From contig NZ_JAFCKW010000032.1 of assembly GCF_018129965.1 (NCBI RefSeq), positions 1 to 64,000 of the forward strand: DNA of 64,000 nucleotides, given 5' to 3'. Below are positions 34,786-43,418 of this stretch, one piece after another. Made by a program: the position numbers and the translations under genes. The stretch comes from Bradyrhizobium diazoefficiens. GTDB taxonomy: Bacteria; Pseudomonadota; Alphaproteobacteria; Rhizobiales; Xanthobacteraceae. Below the pieces are notes generated by a model, which made no database searches, was not told where the DNA came from, and saw nothing but the letters and a program-made list of their open reading frames with translations. Every line of letters starts with the position of its first letter. The first letter of the stretch is position 1.

Positions 34786-35661
34786 CTATTTTCCACCGCC
34801 CAGCGAGTGGACGTAGACCGCCATCGCCTTGATCGTGGCGGGGTCGAGCCGCCCTTCCCAGGCCGGCATGACGCCCGCGCGGCCCTGGCTGATGGTCTCG
34901 ATCAGGGTCGCCTCGTCCGAACCGTAGAGCCAGATCTTGTCGGTCAGGTTCGGTGCGCCCATCTCCTGGTTGCCCTTGCCGCCCTCGCCGTGGCAGGCCA
35001 CGCAATTCTCCGCGAAGATCTTCTCGCCCTTCGCCGCGTCGTAGCCATTGCGGGTTGGCAGGCCCGACAGCGAACGGACATAATTGGCGACCGTGACGAT
35101 CTCGTCGGGCTTGAGCACGCCGTCCTTGCCGAAGGCCAGCATCTGGCCCTCATGCGCCTTGGCGTGGCCCGAGCGCGCGCCGAACTGGATGGTCTGCATG
35201 ATCTGGTCGAGGGTGCCGCCCCACAGCCAGTCGTCGTCGTTCAGGTTCGGATAGCCCTTGGCGCCGGCGGCGCCGCTGCCGTGGCACGGTGCGCAATTGT
35301 CGCCGAACACGGTCTTGCCCTTGGCGCGGGCGAGCGCCAGCAAGGCCGGATCCTTCTCGATGTCGGCGAGCGAGGCCGCGCCGAGCGCCACCATCTTGTC
35401 ACCCCTGATCTTGTCGAGGTTGGCGAGTTCGACGGCGACGTCGGCGCGCGAGGAGTAGCCGAGCACGCCGCGGGTGTTGCTGGAGATCAGCGGCCAGGCC
35501 GGATAGACGATCCAGTAGCCGATCGCCCACACGATGGTGAGGTAGAAGGTGATCACCCACCAGCGCGGCAGCGGTGTGTTGAGCTCCTTGATGCCGTCCC
35601 ACTCGTGCCCGGTCGTGGACCTGCCGGAGACGGAATCGATGTCGCTTTGATGATCGGTCAT
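34786..35661 (-). CDS. ccoP: cbb3 oxidase dihaem cytochrome c subunit
   Basis: 291 residues (also called FixP). A membrane helix (about 35-58) anchors two periplasmic cytochrome c domains with haem sites Cys123-Ala-Pro-Cys126-His127 and Cys220-Val-Ala-Cys223-His224. CcoP passes electrons from the bc1 complex or soluble cytochromes to CcoO and CcoN. It starts seven bases after the ccoQ stop codon. Confidence 0.95.
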   Translation of the reverse strand: MTDHQSDIDSVSGRSTTGHEWDGIKELNTPLPRWWVITFYLTIVWAIGYWIVYPAWPLISSNTRGVLGYSSRADVAVELANLDKIRGDKMVALGAASLADIEKDPALLALARAKGKTVFGDNCAPCHGSGAAGAKGYPNLNDDDWLWGGTLDQIMQTIQFGARSGHAKAHEGQMLAFGKDGVLKPDEIVTVANYVRSLSGLPTRNGYDAAKGEKIFAENCVACHGEGGKGNQEMGAPNLTDKIWLYGSDEATLIETISQGRAGVMPAWEGRLDPATIKAMAVYVHSLGGGK

Positions 35662-35667
35662 GATCTC

Positions 35668-35832
35668 TTACTCCTCGCGCAACGGCAGGCTCGCCGCTTC
35701 GTCGAAAGCGGCCTTGTTGCGAGGCCAAAATGCGTAGGCGATGATCGCGAGAAAGATCGCGATGAAGACGGGGGTCCAGATCGTGGTGACGAGACTGGAC
35801 GCGAGATTGTCGAGTTGCAGGATCGCTTTCAT
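35668..35832 (-). CDS. ccoQ: cbb3 oxidase small subunit
   Basis: 54 residues (also called FixQ). One membrane helix (TTIWTPVFIAIFLAIIAYAF) and a short acidic tail ending LPLREE make up the whole protein. It stabilises the cbb3 complex. It starts 13 bases after the ccoO stop codon and sits in the standard ccoNOQP order. Confidence 0.92.
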   Translation of the reverse strand: MKAILQLDNLASSLVTTIWTPVFIAIFLAIIAYAFWPRNKAAFDEAASLPLREE

Positions 35833-35845
35833 CGTTCATGCCTTC

Positions 35846-36580
35846 TCAGCGAAGATTGGCTTTCTCGTTGTAGATCTTGAAGTCGACCAGCGTGCCGAGC
35901 ATCTGCAAGTACGCGATCAGCGCGTCCATCTCGGTCGGCGTCCCGGGCTTGCCGTCGAAGTTGCGCACCACGGCCTTGGCGTAGCGCTTGCCGAAGGCAT
36001 CGGCGCCGGCATTGTCCGGATCCGCCTGGGCCTTCATGTCGGCGCCGGCGTTGGCGATCTGGTCGTCGGTATAGGGAACGCCGACCGTCCTCAGCGTACG
36101 CATGTGATCGGCGATCGTGTCGGGATCGACCTCGGTTTCGCGCAGGAACGGATAGCCCGGCATGACCGATTGCGGCACGATCGCGCGCGGGTTGGTCAGA
36201 TGGGTCACGTGCCAGTCGTCGGAATATTTTGCGCCGACGCGGGCAAGGTCGGGACCGGTGCGCTTCGAGCCCCACTGGAACGGGTGGTCGAACATGCTCT
36301 CGGCGGCGAGCGAGAAGTGGCCGTAGCGTTCGACCTCGTCGCGCAGGGGCCGGATCATCTGCGAATGACAGAGATAGCAGCCTTCGCGGACGTAGATGTT
36401 GCGGCCGGCGAGTTCCAGCGGCGTGTAGGGCCTGACCCCGTCGACCGCCTCGATCGTGCTCTTGAGGTAGAACAGCGGCGTGATCTCGACGAGACCTCCG
36501 ATCGCGATCACCAGCAGGATGCCGACGATCAGGATGATCGAGTTCTTTTCGAAGATTTGATGGCGCGTCCAGAACGACAT
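35846..36580 (-). CDS. ccoO: cbb3 oxidase monohaem cytochrome c subunit
   Basis: 244 residues (also called FixO). An N-terminal membrane anchor (about 14-36) leads to a periplasmic cytochrome c domain with Cys68-Tyr-Leu-Cys71-His72 and a likely Met axial ligand in [10 protein letters not shown]. It hands electrons to the CcoN active site. The ATG at 36580 lies 11 bases after the ccoN stop codon. Confidence 0.95.
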   Translation of the reverse strand: MSFWTRHQIFEKNSIILIVGILLVIAIGGLVEITPLFYLKSTIEAVDGVRPYTPLELAGRNIYVREGCYLCHSQMIRPLRDEVERYGHFSLAAESMFDHPFQWGSKRTGPDLARVGAKYSDDWHVTHLTNPRAIVPQSVMPGYPFLRETEVDPDTIADHMRTLRTVGVPYTDDQIANAGADMKAQADPDNAGADAFGKRYAKAVVRNFDGKPGTPTEMDALIAYLQMLGTLVDFKIYNEKANLR

Positions 36581-36591
36581 GGTGTTGCTCC

Positions 36592-38241
36592 TCATTCCGC
36601 CGGCTGAAGAGCGACGGGCATCTGGACTTCCTGCTCGCCGACGCGAACCGTCATCCAGAGATTGTAGGCCATGATCAGCGAGCCGATCAGGAACAGCGCG
36701 CCGCCAGCGGCACGGATGATGTAGAAGGGATGCATCGCCTCGACGGTCTCGATGAAGGAGTATTCGAGGAAGCCGAGCGAGGTGTAGGCGCGCCACATCA
36801 GGCCCTGCAGGATGCCGGACACCCACATCGCCGAGATGTAGAGGACGATGCCGAGGGTCGCGATCCAGAAGTGCCAGTTGACGAGCTTGAGGCTGTAGAG
36901 GCCCTTGCGATTCCAGGCCCACGGCACCAGGCAGTACAGCGCGCCAAAGGAGACGAAGCCGACCCAGCCGAGCGCACCGGAGTGCACGTGGCCGATGGTC
37001 CAGTCGGTGTAGTGGCTGAGCGAGTTGACGACCTTGATCGACATCATCGGGCCTTCGAAGGTCGACATGCCGTAGAAGGCGACGGACACGACCAGCATCC
37101 GCAGCACGGGATCGGTGCGCAGCTTGTCCCAGGCGCCCGACAGCGTCATCAGGCCGTTGATCATGCCGCCCCAGGAGGGCATCCACAGCATGATCGAGAA
37201 GGTCATGCCCAGCGTCTGTGTCCAGTCAGGCAGCGCCGTGTAGTGCAGATGATGCGGGCCGGCCCAGATATAGAGGAAGATCAGCGCCCAGAAGTGGATG
37301 ATCGAGAGCCGGTAGGAGTAGATCGGCCGCTCGGCGCGCTTGGGAATGAAGTAGTACATGATGGCGAGGAAGCCGGCGGTCAGGAAGAAGCCGACCGCGT
37401 TGTGGCCGTACCACCACTGGAACATGGCGTCCTGGATGCCGCCCCAGGCGATGTAGGACTTGGAGCCGAAGAACGACACCGGCAGCGCGGGATTGTTGCC
37501 GAGATGCAGGACCGCAATCGTCACGATGAAGGCGAGATAGAACCAGTTCGCGACGAAGATATGCGGTTCCTTGCGCTTGATGATGGTGACGAGGAAGACC
37601 AGCAGATAGGTGACCCAGACGATGGTCAGCCAGAGGTCCGAGTACCATTCGGGCTCGGCATATTCCTTGCCCTGCGTCACGCCGAGCAGATAGCCCGTGC
37701 CCGCGATCACGATGAAGAAGTTGTAGCCGACCACGACGAACCAGGGCGCCAGATAGCCTGCAAGCCGCACGTGGCAGGTTTTCTGCACCACGTAGAACGA
37801 GGTCGCGAGCAGCACGTTGCCGCCGAAGGCGAAGATCACGGCCGAGGTGTGCAGCGGCCGCAGGCGACCGAACTGGATCCACGGCAGATCGAAGTTCAGC
37901 GCGGGCCAGGCCAGCTGCGAGGCGATGATGAGGCCGACGAGAAAGCCGGCAATGCCCCAGAACATCGCCATGAAGGAGGAGAACTTGATCGGACCCATGT
38001 TGTAGTTGGGCCGGCCATTGATCTCCGCGGGCGGCAACGCCGCCGGACGATCGTAGTAATTGTTGATGACGAAGAACATCGCGGCGATGCTCGCCAGCGC
38101 GCCTAGCGCTGCGTGGAACGCGAAGGGCGCGTCCAGCGCCTTGGCCGCGGCGATCACGCAAAGGAAGGCGGTGGCTGCGAACACGACAGCCAGGCCGCTT
38201 TCACCGATGGTCATGGATTTTGAGATGGAGGGCTGGCTCAT
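36592..38241 (-). CDS. ccoN: cbb3 cytochrome c oxidase catalytic subunit I
   Basis: 549 residues (also called FixN). About twelve membrane helices hold the haem and CuB ligands. Key histidines are visible in [12 protein letters not shown] (low-spin haem), [10 protein letters not shown] and [13 protein letters not shown] (CuB), and [13 protein letters not shown] (haems). The enzyme reduces O2 to water with very high oxygen affinity and pumps protons, supporting microaerobic life and symbiotic nitrogen fixation. A perfect FixK2 box precedes it. Confidence 0.96.
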   Translation of the reverse strand: MSQPSISKSMTIGESGLAVVFAATAFLCVIAAAKALDAPFAFHAALGALASIAAMFFVINNYYDRPAALPPAEINGRPNYNMGPIKFSSFMAMFWGIAGFLVGLIIASQLAWPALNFDLPWIQFGRLRPLHTSAVIFAFGGNVLLATSFYVVQKTCHVRLAGYLAPWFVVVGYNFFIVIAGTGYLLGVTQGKEYAEPEWYSDLWLTIVWVTYLLVFLVTIIKRKEPHIFVANWFYLAFIVTIAVLHLGNNPALPVSFFGSKSYIAWGGIQDAMFQWWYGHNAVGFFLTAGFLAIMYYFIPKRAERPIYSYRLSIIHFWALIFLYIWAGPHHLHYTALPDWTQTLGMTFSIMLWMPSWGGMINGLMTLSGAWDKLRTDPVLRMLVVSVAFYGMSTFEGPMMSIKVVNSLSHYTDWTIGHVHSGALGWVGFVSFGALYCLVPWAWNRKGLYSLKLVNWHFWIATLGIVLYISAMWVSGILQGLMWRAYTSLGFLEYSFIETVEAMHPFYIIRAAGGALFLIGSLIMAYNLWMTVRVGEQEVQMPVALQPAE

Positions 38242-38297
38242 GCGGATTCTCTCTGAAAGAACACAGCGCCAGAAACCATATTCACCCTCGCGGGGAA

Positions 38298-38311
38298 TTG
38301 ATTGAAATCAA
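38298..38311 (-). promoter_or_regulatory. FixK2 box of ccoNOQP
   Basis: TTGATTGAAATCAA is a perfect TTGA-N6-TCAA palindrome. Its centre is about 63 bases before the ccoN start, fitting class II activation with a start site near 38263. Confidence 0.85.
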
Positions 38312-38452
38312 GCCAGATGGATTTCTGTTCATGTGAGGAAGATGCGGATCAGGGAGCGATATCAATCGCTTGTCTGCGCATGGCACGGGCGGCAAAGCAC
38401 CGCCTCCGGGGAATCCCGTAGGCGGACATCACGGCATTCGGGGATGCCCCCG

Positions 38453-38878
38453 TCAGTCGCGCGCGGTCGCCTTGAGCGCCGCGATGACGTCCTCGCGGGC
38501 GATGATTCCCACCAGCTTCTGCGCACCATCGAGCACGATGATGCTCCTGATCCGGTGCTCGACCATGATCTGAAGCACCCTCGTAAGCCGCGTGTCGGGA
38601 CTGACGTAGATGAACTCGGGCGTCATGACGTCGCCGATCTTGCGGCTCATCAGGTCGTGATAGCGCGGCAGCATCTGGCTCGGCGTGAAGGCGAAGCACT
38701 TCAGGATATCGAATTTGGTGACGATGCCGACCACCTGCCCGTCGTCCTCGACCGGATAGGAATTGAAATCGTCGGCTTCGAACATCTCGCTGAGCGCGAG
38801 CAAATCGAGGTCGCGCTGCACCGTCCTGACGTTGCGCGTCATGTAGCCGTCGACGGTCTCTTCGAGGAATTTGTACAC
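38453..38878 (-). CDS. Two-CBS-domain protein
   Basis: 141 residues made almost only of a CBS pair: GYMTRNVRTVQRDLDLLAL to VVGIVTKFDIL, then DVMTPEFIYVSPDT to LVGIIAREDVIAAL. CBS pairs bind adenosyl ligands such as AMP or ATP and sense energy state. Translation starts at GTG (38876-38878) behind AAGGA. It lies 38 bases after the universal stress protein gene on the same strand, so the two probably form an operon under the same low-oxygen signal. Confidence 0.85.
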   Translation of the reverse strand: MYKFLEETVDGYMTRNVRTVQRDLDLLALSEMFEADDFNSYPVEDDGQVVGIVTKFDILKCFAFTPSQMLPRYHDLMSRKIGDVMTPEFIYVSPDTRLTRVLQIMVEHRIRSIIVLDGAQKLVGIIAREDVIAALKATARD

Positions 38879-38916
38879 GGCTTATCCTTCTCAATTCGCT
38901 TTCGGCAGGCCGGCCG

Positions 38917-39750
38917 TCAGTGCGACAGCAGCACGCAACGGGCGGATTGCGTGACCAGATATTGGGTCACACCGCCGAGAATCAGCTCGCGGAAGCGCGA
39001 ATGGCCGTAAGCGCCGGCAACGATCAGGCTGGCACCGACATCGCCGGCCACCTTCTCCAATTGCCCGGCAACGGTCTGGCTCCCCGCCGCTTCGCAAATG
39101 CGCGCGGTCGCGGTGACGCCGTGGCGGGCAAGCCACGCCGTCACGTCGGTCACGCCGGCGACGGCCCCCGGACGATCGTCCTCGCCCTCGGGAATCGCGA
39201 CCACGGCGACATCCCTGGCCTTGCGCAGCATCGGCAGCGCATCAGCCAGCGCCTGCCGCGCCTCCGGCGAATCCTTCCACGCCACCAGGACGCTGCGCAG
39301 ATCGAGCCAATTGACGCCATCCGGCACGACGAGGATCGGCCGGCCCGCCTGCATCACCAGATCCTTGGGGCTCGCCAGCGCGAAGGCGTCGGAGAAGGCC
39401 GGGCTCTTCCCGCCGCTGACGATGATGTCGGCACAGCGCGCCTGGGTGAGCGTGAACCGCTCCGGGAAATCCATCGCACTGCGCCATTCCACGTGGCCGC
39501 CGCGATTCTTGATCGCGGCCCGGAATTGTGCCTCCAGTTCGGCGAGGCGCCGCTTGATGGAGGCCTGCTCCTGATCGATCAGCCCCTGTGCCGCAACGCC
39601 ATCGGTGAAGTACATCGGCGGCGCGACCTGCGCGGCGGCGACCCCGACGATGGCCGCATCGAATCGCTCGGCGAGTTCGCCGGCGACCTGGAGACGCGAA
39701 TCGTTGGGCTGATCGAGCGCCAGGCTGACCATCACGGTCGCATATGTCAT
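38917..39750 (-). CDS. Universal stress protein, two tandem USP domains
   Basis: 277 residues from the ATG at 39750, which has GGAGAG upstream. The two USP folds each start with a short strand (ATVMVSLALD, then LRSVLVAWKDSPEARQAL). The second domain ends in the nucleotide-binding GAYGHSRFRELILGGVTQ. Tandem USPs help cells survive low oxygen or starvation by an unknown route. A FixK2-like box 48 bases before the sum of its 5' leader suggests microoxic induction. Confidence 0.87.
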   Translation of the reverse strand: MTYATVMVSLALDQPNDSRLQVAGELAERFDAAIVGVAAAQVAPPMYFTDGVAAQGLIDQEQASIKRRLAELEAQFRAAIKNRGGHVEWRSAMDFPERFTLTQARCADIIVSGGKSPAFSDAFALASPKDLVMQAGRPILVVPDGVNWLDLRSVLVAWKDSPEARQALADALPMLRKARDVAVVAIPEGEDDRPGAVAGVTDVTAWLARHGVTATARICEAAGSQTVAGQLEKVAGDVGASLIVAGAYGHSRFRELILGGVTQYLVTQSARCVLLSH

Positions 39751-39809
39751 GGAGACTCTCCGGGGCAATAGGCTTTCAAGGAATTGTAGCCCCGCTGCGG
39801 CTCCGCAGG

Positions 39810-39823
39810 ATGAGATAGATCAA
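39810..39823 (-). promoter_or_regulatory. Candidate FixK2 box before the USP-CBS operon
   Basis: On the minus strand it reads TTGATCTATCTCAT, TTGA-N6-TCAT with one mismatch, the same variant as before the P-type ATPase. Its centre is about 66 bases before the USP ATG at 39750. Confidence 0.45.
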
Positions 39824-39957
39824 ACCCTCCTGGGCTCGATGTCGCGCGGCCTCCGCCGATGTAATAAGACATCCGAACTTGCCTCAGGCCCGGCCTTGGG
39901 CGACATTGCCCCGGCGGTAACTCTATCCGGGCTATCGCATGAATATGGAGTCACCAC

Positions 39958-41475
39958 TTGTCGCCGTCCCGCGTAACGCATCCGCAAGATGACGGTCGGG
40001 GCGAGCATTTCCGCGTTCGAATCGAGGGGTTCGGCGTCGGCACTTGGGATCTCGATCTCGGCACGATGGAACTGGAATGGTCCGACACCTCCAGGGCCCT
40101 GTTCGGCGTCGAGCCGGGCGAGCCGGAGAGCTACGAGCTGTTCCTGGCGCGCCTCGAGCCCAGCGACCGTGAAGGGGTCGAACGCGCGATCAAACACGTG
40201 GCCGAGCATGGCGGCGGTCTGGACGTGTCCTTCAGGGTCACAGGAACGCTCGGCGGCAAAAAATGGATTCGCGCCCGGGCGGGTCTCATTCGGGACGAGA
40301 CCGGCGCCGTCCGTCACATCAGCGGCATCTTTCTCGACGTCGACGAGGAGAAGCAGGTCGAGGAGGCCCTGCGCACGCGGGAGTCTCACATGCGCTCGAT
40401 TCTGCAGACCATTCCCGACGCCATGATCGTGGTCGACGGCCATGGCGTGATCCAGCTGTTCAGCACGGCCGCCGAGCGTCTGTTCGGCTGGCCGGAGCAG
40501 GAGGCGATCGGCCAGAACGTCAGCATTCTGATGCCGGAGCCCGACCGCGCCCGTCACGACGGCTACATCGCGCGCTACCGCGTCACCCACGATCCGCACA
40601 TCATCGGCATCGGCCGGATCGTGAGCGGCAAACGCCGCGACGGGACCACCTTTCCGATGCATCTGTCGATCGGCGAGATGCAGTCGAGCGGCGAGCCTTA
40701 TTTCACCGGCTTCATCCGCGACCTGACCGAGCATCAGCAGACCCAGGCGCGGCTCCGTGAGTTGCAGTCCGAGCTGGTCCATGTCTCGCGGCTGAGCGCG
40801 ATGGGCGAAATGGCGTCCGCGCTCGCCCACGAGCTCAACCAGCCGCTGGCGGCGATCAGCAACTACATGAAGGGATCGCGGCGGTTGCTGTCGGGCAGCA
40901 CCGATCCGAACATCGCCAAGATCGAGAGCGCCATGGATCGCGCCGCCGAGCAGGCCGTGCGCGCCGGCCAGATCATTCGACGTCTGCGCGATTTCGTTGC
41001 GCGCGGGGAGTCCGAGAAGCGGGTCGAAAGCCTGTCCAAGCTGATCGAGGAAGCCGGCGCACTCGGCCTTGCCGGCGCACGCGAGCAGAACGTGCAGCTC
41101 CGCTTCACCCTCGATCCGGACGCCGATCTCGTGCTGGCCGACCGGGTTCAGATCCAGCAGGTGCTGGTCAATCTCTTCCGCAACGCGCTCGAAGCGATGG
41201 CGCAATCGCAACGGCGCGAGCTCGTGGTCGTCAACACCCGCGTTGCAGACGACATGATCGAGGTCGAGGTGTCGGACACCGGCTCCGGCTTCCAGGACGA
41301 CGTCATGCCGAGCTTGTTTCAAACCTTCTTCACCACAAAGGACACCGGCATGGGCGTGGGACTGTCCATCAGCCGCTCGATCATCGAAGCTCACGGCGGC
41401 CGGATGTGGGCCGAGAGCAACGCATCGGGCGGGGCGACATTCCGCTTCACCCTGCCGGCAGCCGACGAGAGCTGA
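39958..41475 (+). CDS. fixL: Oxygen-sensing haem PAS histidine kinase
   Basis: 505 residues, the same length as B. diazoefficiens FixL. A first PAS domain (about 20-135) is followed by the haem-binding PAS with ligand His200 (DRARHDGY) and oxygen-switch Arg220 (IIGIGRIV). Then come phospho-accepting His291 (SALAHELNQPL) and a C-terminal ATPase domain (NLFRNALEAM, DTGSGF, GMGVGLSI). There are no membrane helices, so it is a soluble kinase. It phosphorylates FixJ when oxygen falls. The only fitting start is TTG. fixJ begins three bases after the stop codon. Confidence 0.96.
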   Translation: MSPSRVTHPQDDGRGEHFRVRIEGFGVGTWDLDLGTMELEWSDTSRALFGVEPGEPESYELFLARLEPSDREGVERAIKHVAEHGGGLDVSFRVTGTLGGKKWIRARAGLIRDETGAVRHISGIFLDVDEEKQVEEALRTRESHMRSILQTIPDAMIVVDGHGVIQLFSTAAERLFGWPEQEAIGQNVSILMPEPDRARHDGYIARYRVTHDPHIIGIGRIVSGKRRDGTTFPMHLSIGEMQSSGEPYFTGFIRDLTEHQQTQARLRELQSELVHVSRLSAMGEMASALAHELNQPLAAISNYMKGSRRLLSGSTDPNIAKIESAMDRAAEQAVRAGQIIRRLRDFVARGESEKRVESLSKLIEEAGALGLAGAREQNVQLRFTLDPDADLVLADRVQIQQVLVNLFRNALEAMAQSQRRELVVVNTRVADDMIEVEVSDTGSGFQDDVMPSLFQTFFTTKDTGMGVGLSISRSIIEAHGGRMWAESNASGGATFRFTLPAADES

Positions 41476-41478
41476 TCC

Positions 41479-42096
41479 ATGACGACCAAGGGACATATCT
41501 ACGTCATCGACGACGACGAGGCGATGCGGGACTCGCTGAACTTCCTGCTGGAGTCCTCCGGCTTCGGCGTCACGCTGTTCGACAATGCCCAGGGCTTCCT
41601 CGACGCCCTGCCCGGCCTCGCCTTCGGCTGCGTCGTCTCCGACGTTCGAATGCCGGGCATCGACGGGATCGAGCTTCTGAAGCGCATGAAGACGCAGCAC
41701 AGCCCGTTTCCGATCCTGATCATGACCGGCCATGGCGACGTACCGCTCGCGGTCGAGGCCATGAAGCTCGGCGCGGTTGATTTCCTCGAAAAGCCGTTCG
41801 AGGACGATCGCCTCGTCAACATGATCGAATCCGCGATCCGCCAGGCCGAGCCGGCCGCCAGAAGCGAATCCGTTGCCCAGGACATCGCGGCCCGGGTCGC
41901 CTCCTTGAGCCCCCGGGAGCGACAGGTGATGGAGGGGCTGATCGCGGGCCTGTCCAACAAGCTGATCGCCCGGGAATACGACATCAGCCCGCGCACCATC
42001 GAGGTCTACCGGGCCAATGTCATGACCAAGATGCAGGCCAACAGCCTCTCGGAGCTGGTCCGGCTGGCGATGCGCGCCGGCATGTTGAAGGATTGA
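41479..42096 (+). CDS. fixJ: Response regulator of the oxygen cascade
   Basis: 205 residues. The receiver domain (1-about 120) has phospho-acceptor Asp55 (VVSDVRMPG) and Lys in FLEKPFEDD. The LuxR-type helix-turn-helix (SPRERQVMEGLIAGLSNK) fills the C-terminus. Once phosphorylated by FixL it activates fixK2. It is coupled to fixL. Confidence 0.96.
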   Translation: MTTKGHIYVIDDDEAMRDSLNFLLESSGFGVTLFDNAQGFLDALPGLAFGCVVSDVRMPGIDGIELLKRMKTQHSPFPILIMTGHGDVPLAVEAMKLGAVDFLEKPFEDDRLVNMIESAIRQAEPAARSESVAQDIAARVASLSPRERQVMEGLIAGLSNKLIAREYDISPRTIEVYRANVMTKMQANSLSELVRLAMRAGMLKD

Positions 42097-42141
42097 GGCA
42101 AGTCAAGATGGCTTCTTGCCGCCCGTGCTATCCAATCAGGC

Positions 42142-42564
42142 ATGATTGAGATCAGCTCAACGCCTGGGCAGCTCCCGATGGCGCCATCCTCGCAATCCAC
42201 GGTCTATGTGGTCGATGACGATGACGCCGTCCTGGGATCCCTGCGCTTCCTGCTGGAAACCGACGGCTTCACCGTGCGGACCTTCAGGAATGCGACCGCG
42301 CTGCTCAATGCGAGTGGGGCGCGCGGCGCGGATTGCTACGTCATCGACTACAAGATGCCCGGCATCAACGGGATCGAACTCGCTGGCCGCCTGCGCCAGT
42401 CCGACGGCGAGACCCCGGTGATCCTGATCACCGGCTATCCGGACGGCAATATCTCGGCTCGCGCGGCGGCCGCAGGCGTAAAAGGCGTGATTTTGAAGCC
42501 ACTTCTGGACGAAAACCTGGTCAAGCTCATCCGCCACGCCATCCAGGACAAGGCCGGAAACTGA
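42142..42564 (+). CDS. Single-domain response regulator between fixJ and fixK2
   Basis: 140 residues, or 128 from the ATG at 42178. It is a lone receiver domain with VYVVDDDDAV acidic residues, phospho-acceptor Asp in YVIDYKMPG and the Lys in VILKPLLDE, and has no output domain. In B. diazoefficiens an equivalent gene lies at the same place (bll2758, as I recall). It may compete with FixJ for FixL phosphate or act as a phosphate sink; this is inference. Confidence 0.88.
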   Translation: MIEISSTPGQLPMAPSSQSTVYVVDDDDAVLGSLRFLLETDGFTVRTFRNATALLNASGARGADCYVIDYKMPGINGIELAGRLRQSDGETPVILITGYPDGNISARAAAAGVKGVILKPLLDENLVKLIRHAIQDKAGN

Positions 42565-42576
42565 CCTACGGGATTC

Positions 42577-42598
42577 TACGTAAGTGAATCCCCTTAAG
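42577..42598 (+). promoter_or_regulatory. Candidate FixJ-binding site in the fixK2 promoter
   Basis: The stretch contains TACGTAAGTGAATCCCCTTA, resembling the GTAAGT...CCCTTAAG pattern of FixJ targets. It lies 70-90 bases before the fixK2 start and directly after the single-domain regulator gene. Confidence 0.55.
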
Positions 42599-42667
42599 AT
42601 ATCTCGCGAAATTTCCGAGGGCCCCGATACCGCGTAGCAAATGGCCATCACAACGGAGATGGCGCAG

Positions 42668-43366
42668 ATGCTGACCCAGACCCTCAACACCCAGCCGATC
42701 AACACCCAGATCGGTGGCAAGATTGCCCCGGTCCACCCCGTCTCTGACCAGTTCGGCGAAATCGCCGGCCATATCGGCCTGGTCGCCACCGAATTCTCCT
42801 ACCGCAAGGAAGAGGAGATCTACGGTGAGGACGAGCCGTCCGAATATGTCTACCAGGTCGTCACCGGTGCAGTGCGCAGCTACAAGCTCCTCTCCGACGG
42901 CCGCCGCCAGATCGGCTCCTTCCACCTTCCCGGCGACGTGTTCGGCCTCGAGTCCGGCTCCACCCACCGCCTTGCCGCAGAAGCCATCATCGACACCACC
43001 GTGCGCCTCGTGAAGCGCGCCAGCCTCGAGAAGGCCGCCGGCACCGACGTGCAGGTCGCCCGCAAGCTCTGGGCCATGACCGCCGGCGAGCTTCGCCACG
43101 CCGAAGACCACATGCTGCTGCTGGGTCGCAAGACCGCGATGGAGCGTGTCGCAACCTTCCTGCTCGAAATGGACCGCCGCCTCGCCGTTGCCGGCATGAT
43201 GGCCCTGCCGATGTGCCGTCGCGATATCGGCGACTATCTCGGCCTCACCCTCGAGACCGTCTCTCGCGCACTGTCCCAGCTCCACGCCCAGGGCATTCTC
43301 GGCTTCTCCGGTGCCCGCCAGATCGTGCTGCGCAACCGGGCGCGCCTGCACAATCTCGACGCCTGA
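42668..43366 (+). CDS. fixK2: CRP/FNR-type regulator FixK2
   Basis: 232 residues. An N-terminal cyclic-nucleotide-binding-like beta-roll (about 40-125) and a long dimer helix precede the C-terminal winged helix (RRDIGDYLGLTLETVSRALSQL). The start at 42668 has GGAG nine bases upstream and places the oxidation-sensitive Cys at residue 183, as in B. diazoefficiens; an ATG at 42641 would shift it. There are no FNR iron-sulfur cysteines. It activates ccoNOQP, fixGHIS and many other genes through TTGA-N6-TCAA boxes. Confidence 0.95.
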   Translation: MLTQTLNTQPINTQIGGKIAPVHPVSDQFGEIAGHIGLVATEFSYRKEEEIYGEDEPSEYVYQVVTGAVRSYKLLSDGRRQIGSFHLPGDVFGLESGSTHRLAAEAIIDTTVRLVKRASLEKAAGTDVQVARKLWAMTAGELRHAEDHMLLLGRKTAMERVATFLLEMDRRLAVAGMMALPMCRRDIGDYLGLTLETVSRALSQLHAQGILGFSGARQIVLRNRARLHNLDA

Positions 43367-43383
43367 TTCGTCTTCCCCACCTG

Positions 43384-43418
43384 TGGCCGGCTGACCCGTT
43401 CAGCCGGCCATTTCTTTT
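43384..43418 (+). terminator. Terminator of fixK2
   Basis: A perfect 11-bp stem TGGCCGGCTGA/TCAGCCGGCCA with loop CCCGT is followed by TTTCTTTT. Its right arm contains the stop codon of the convergent MFS gene (43400-43402). Confidence 0.88.
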
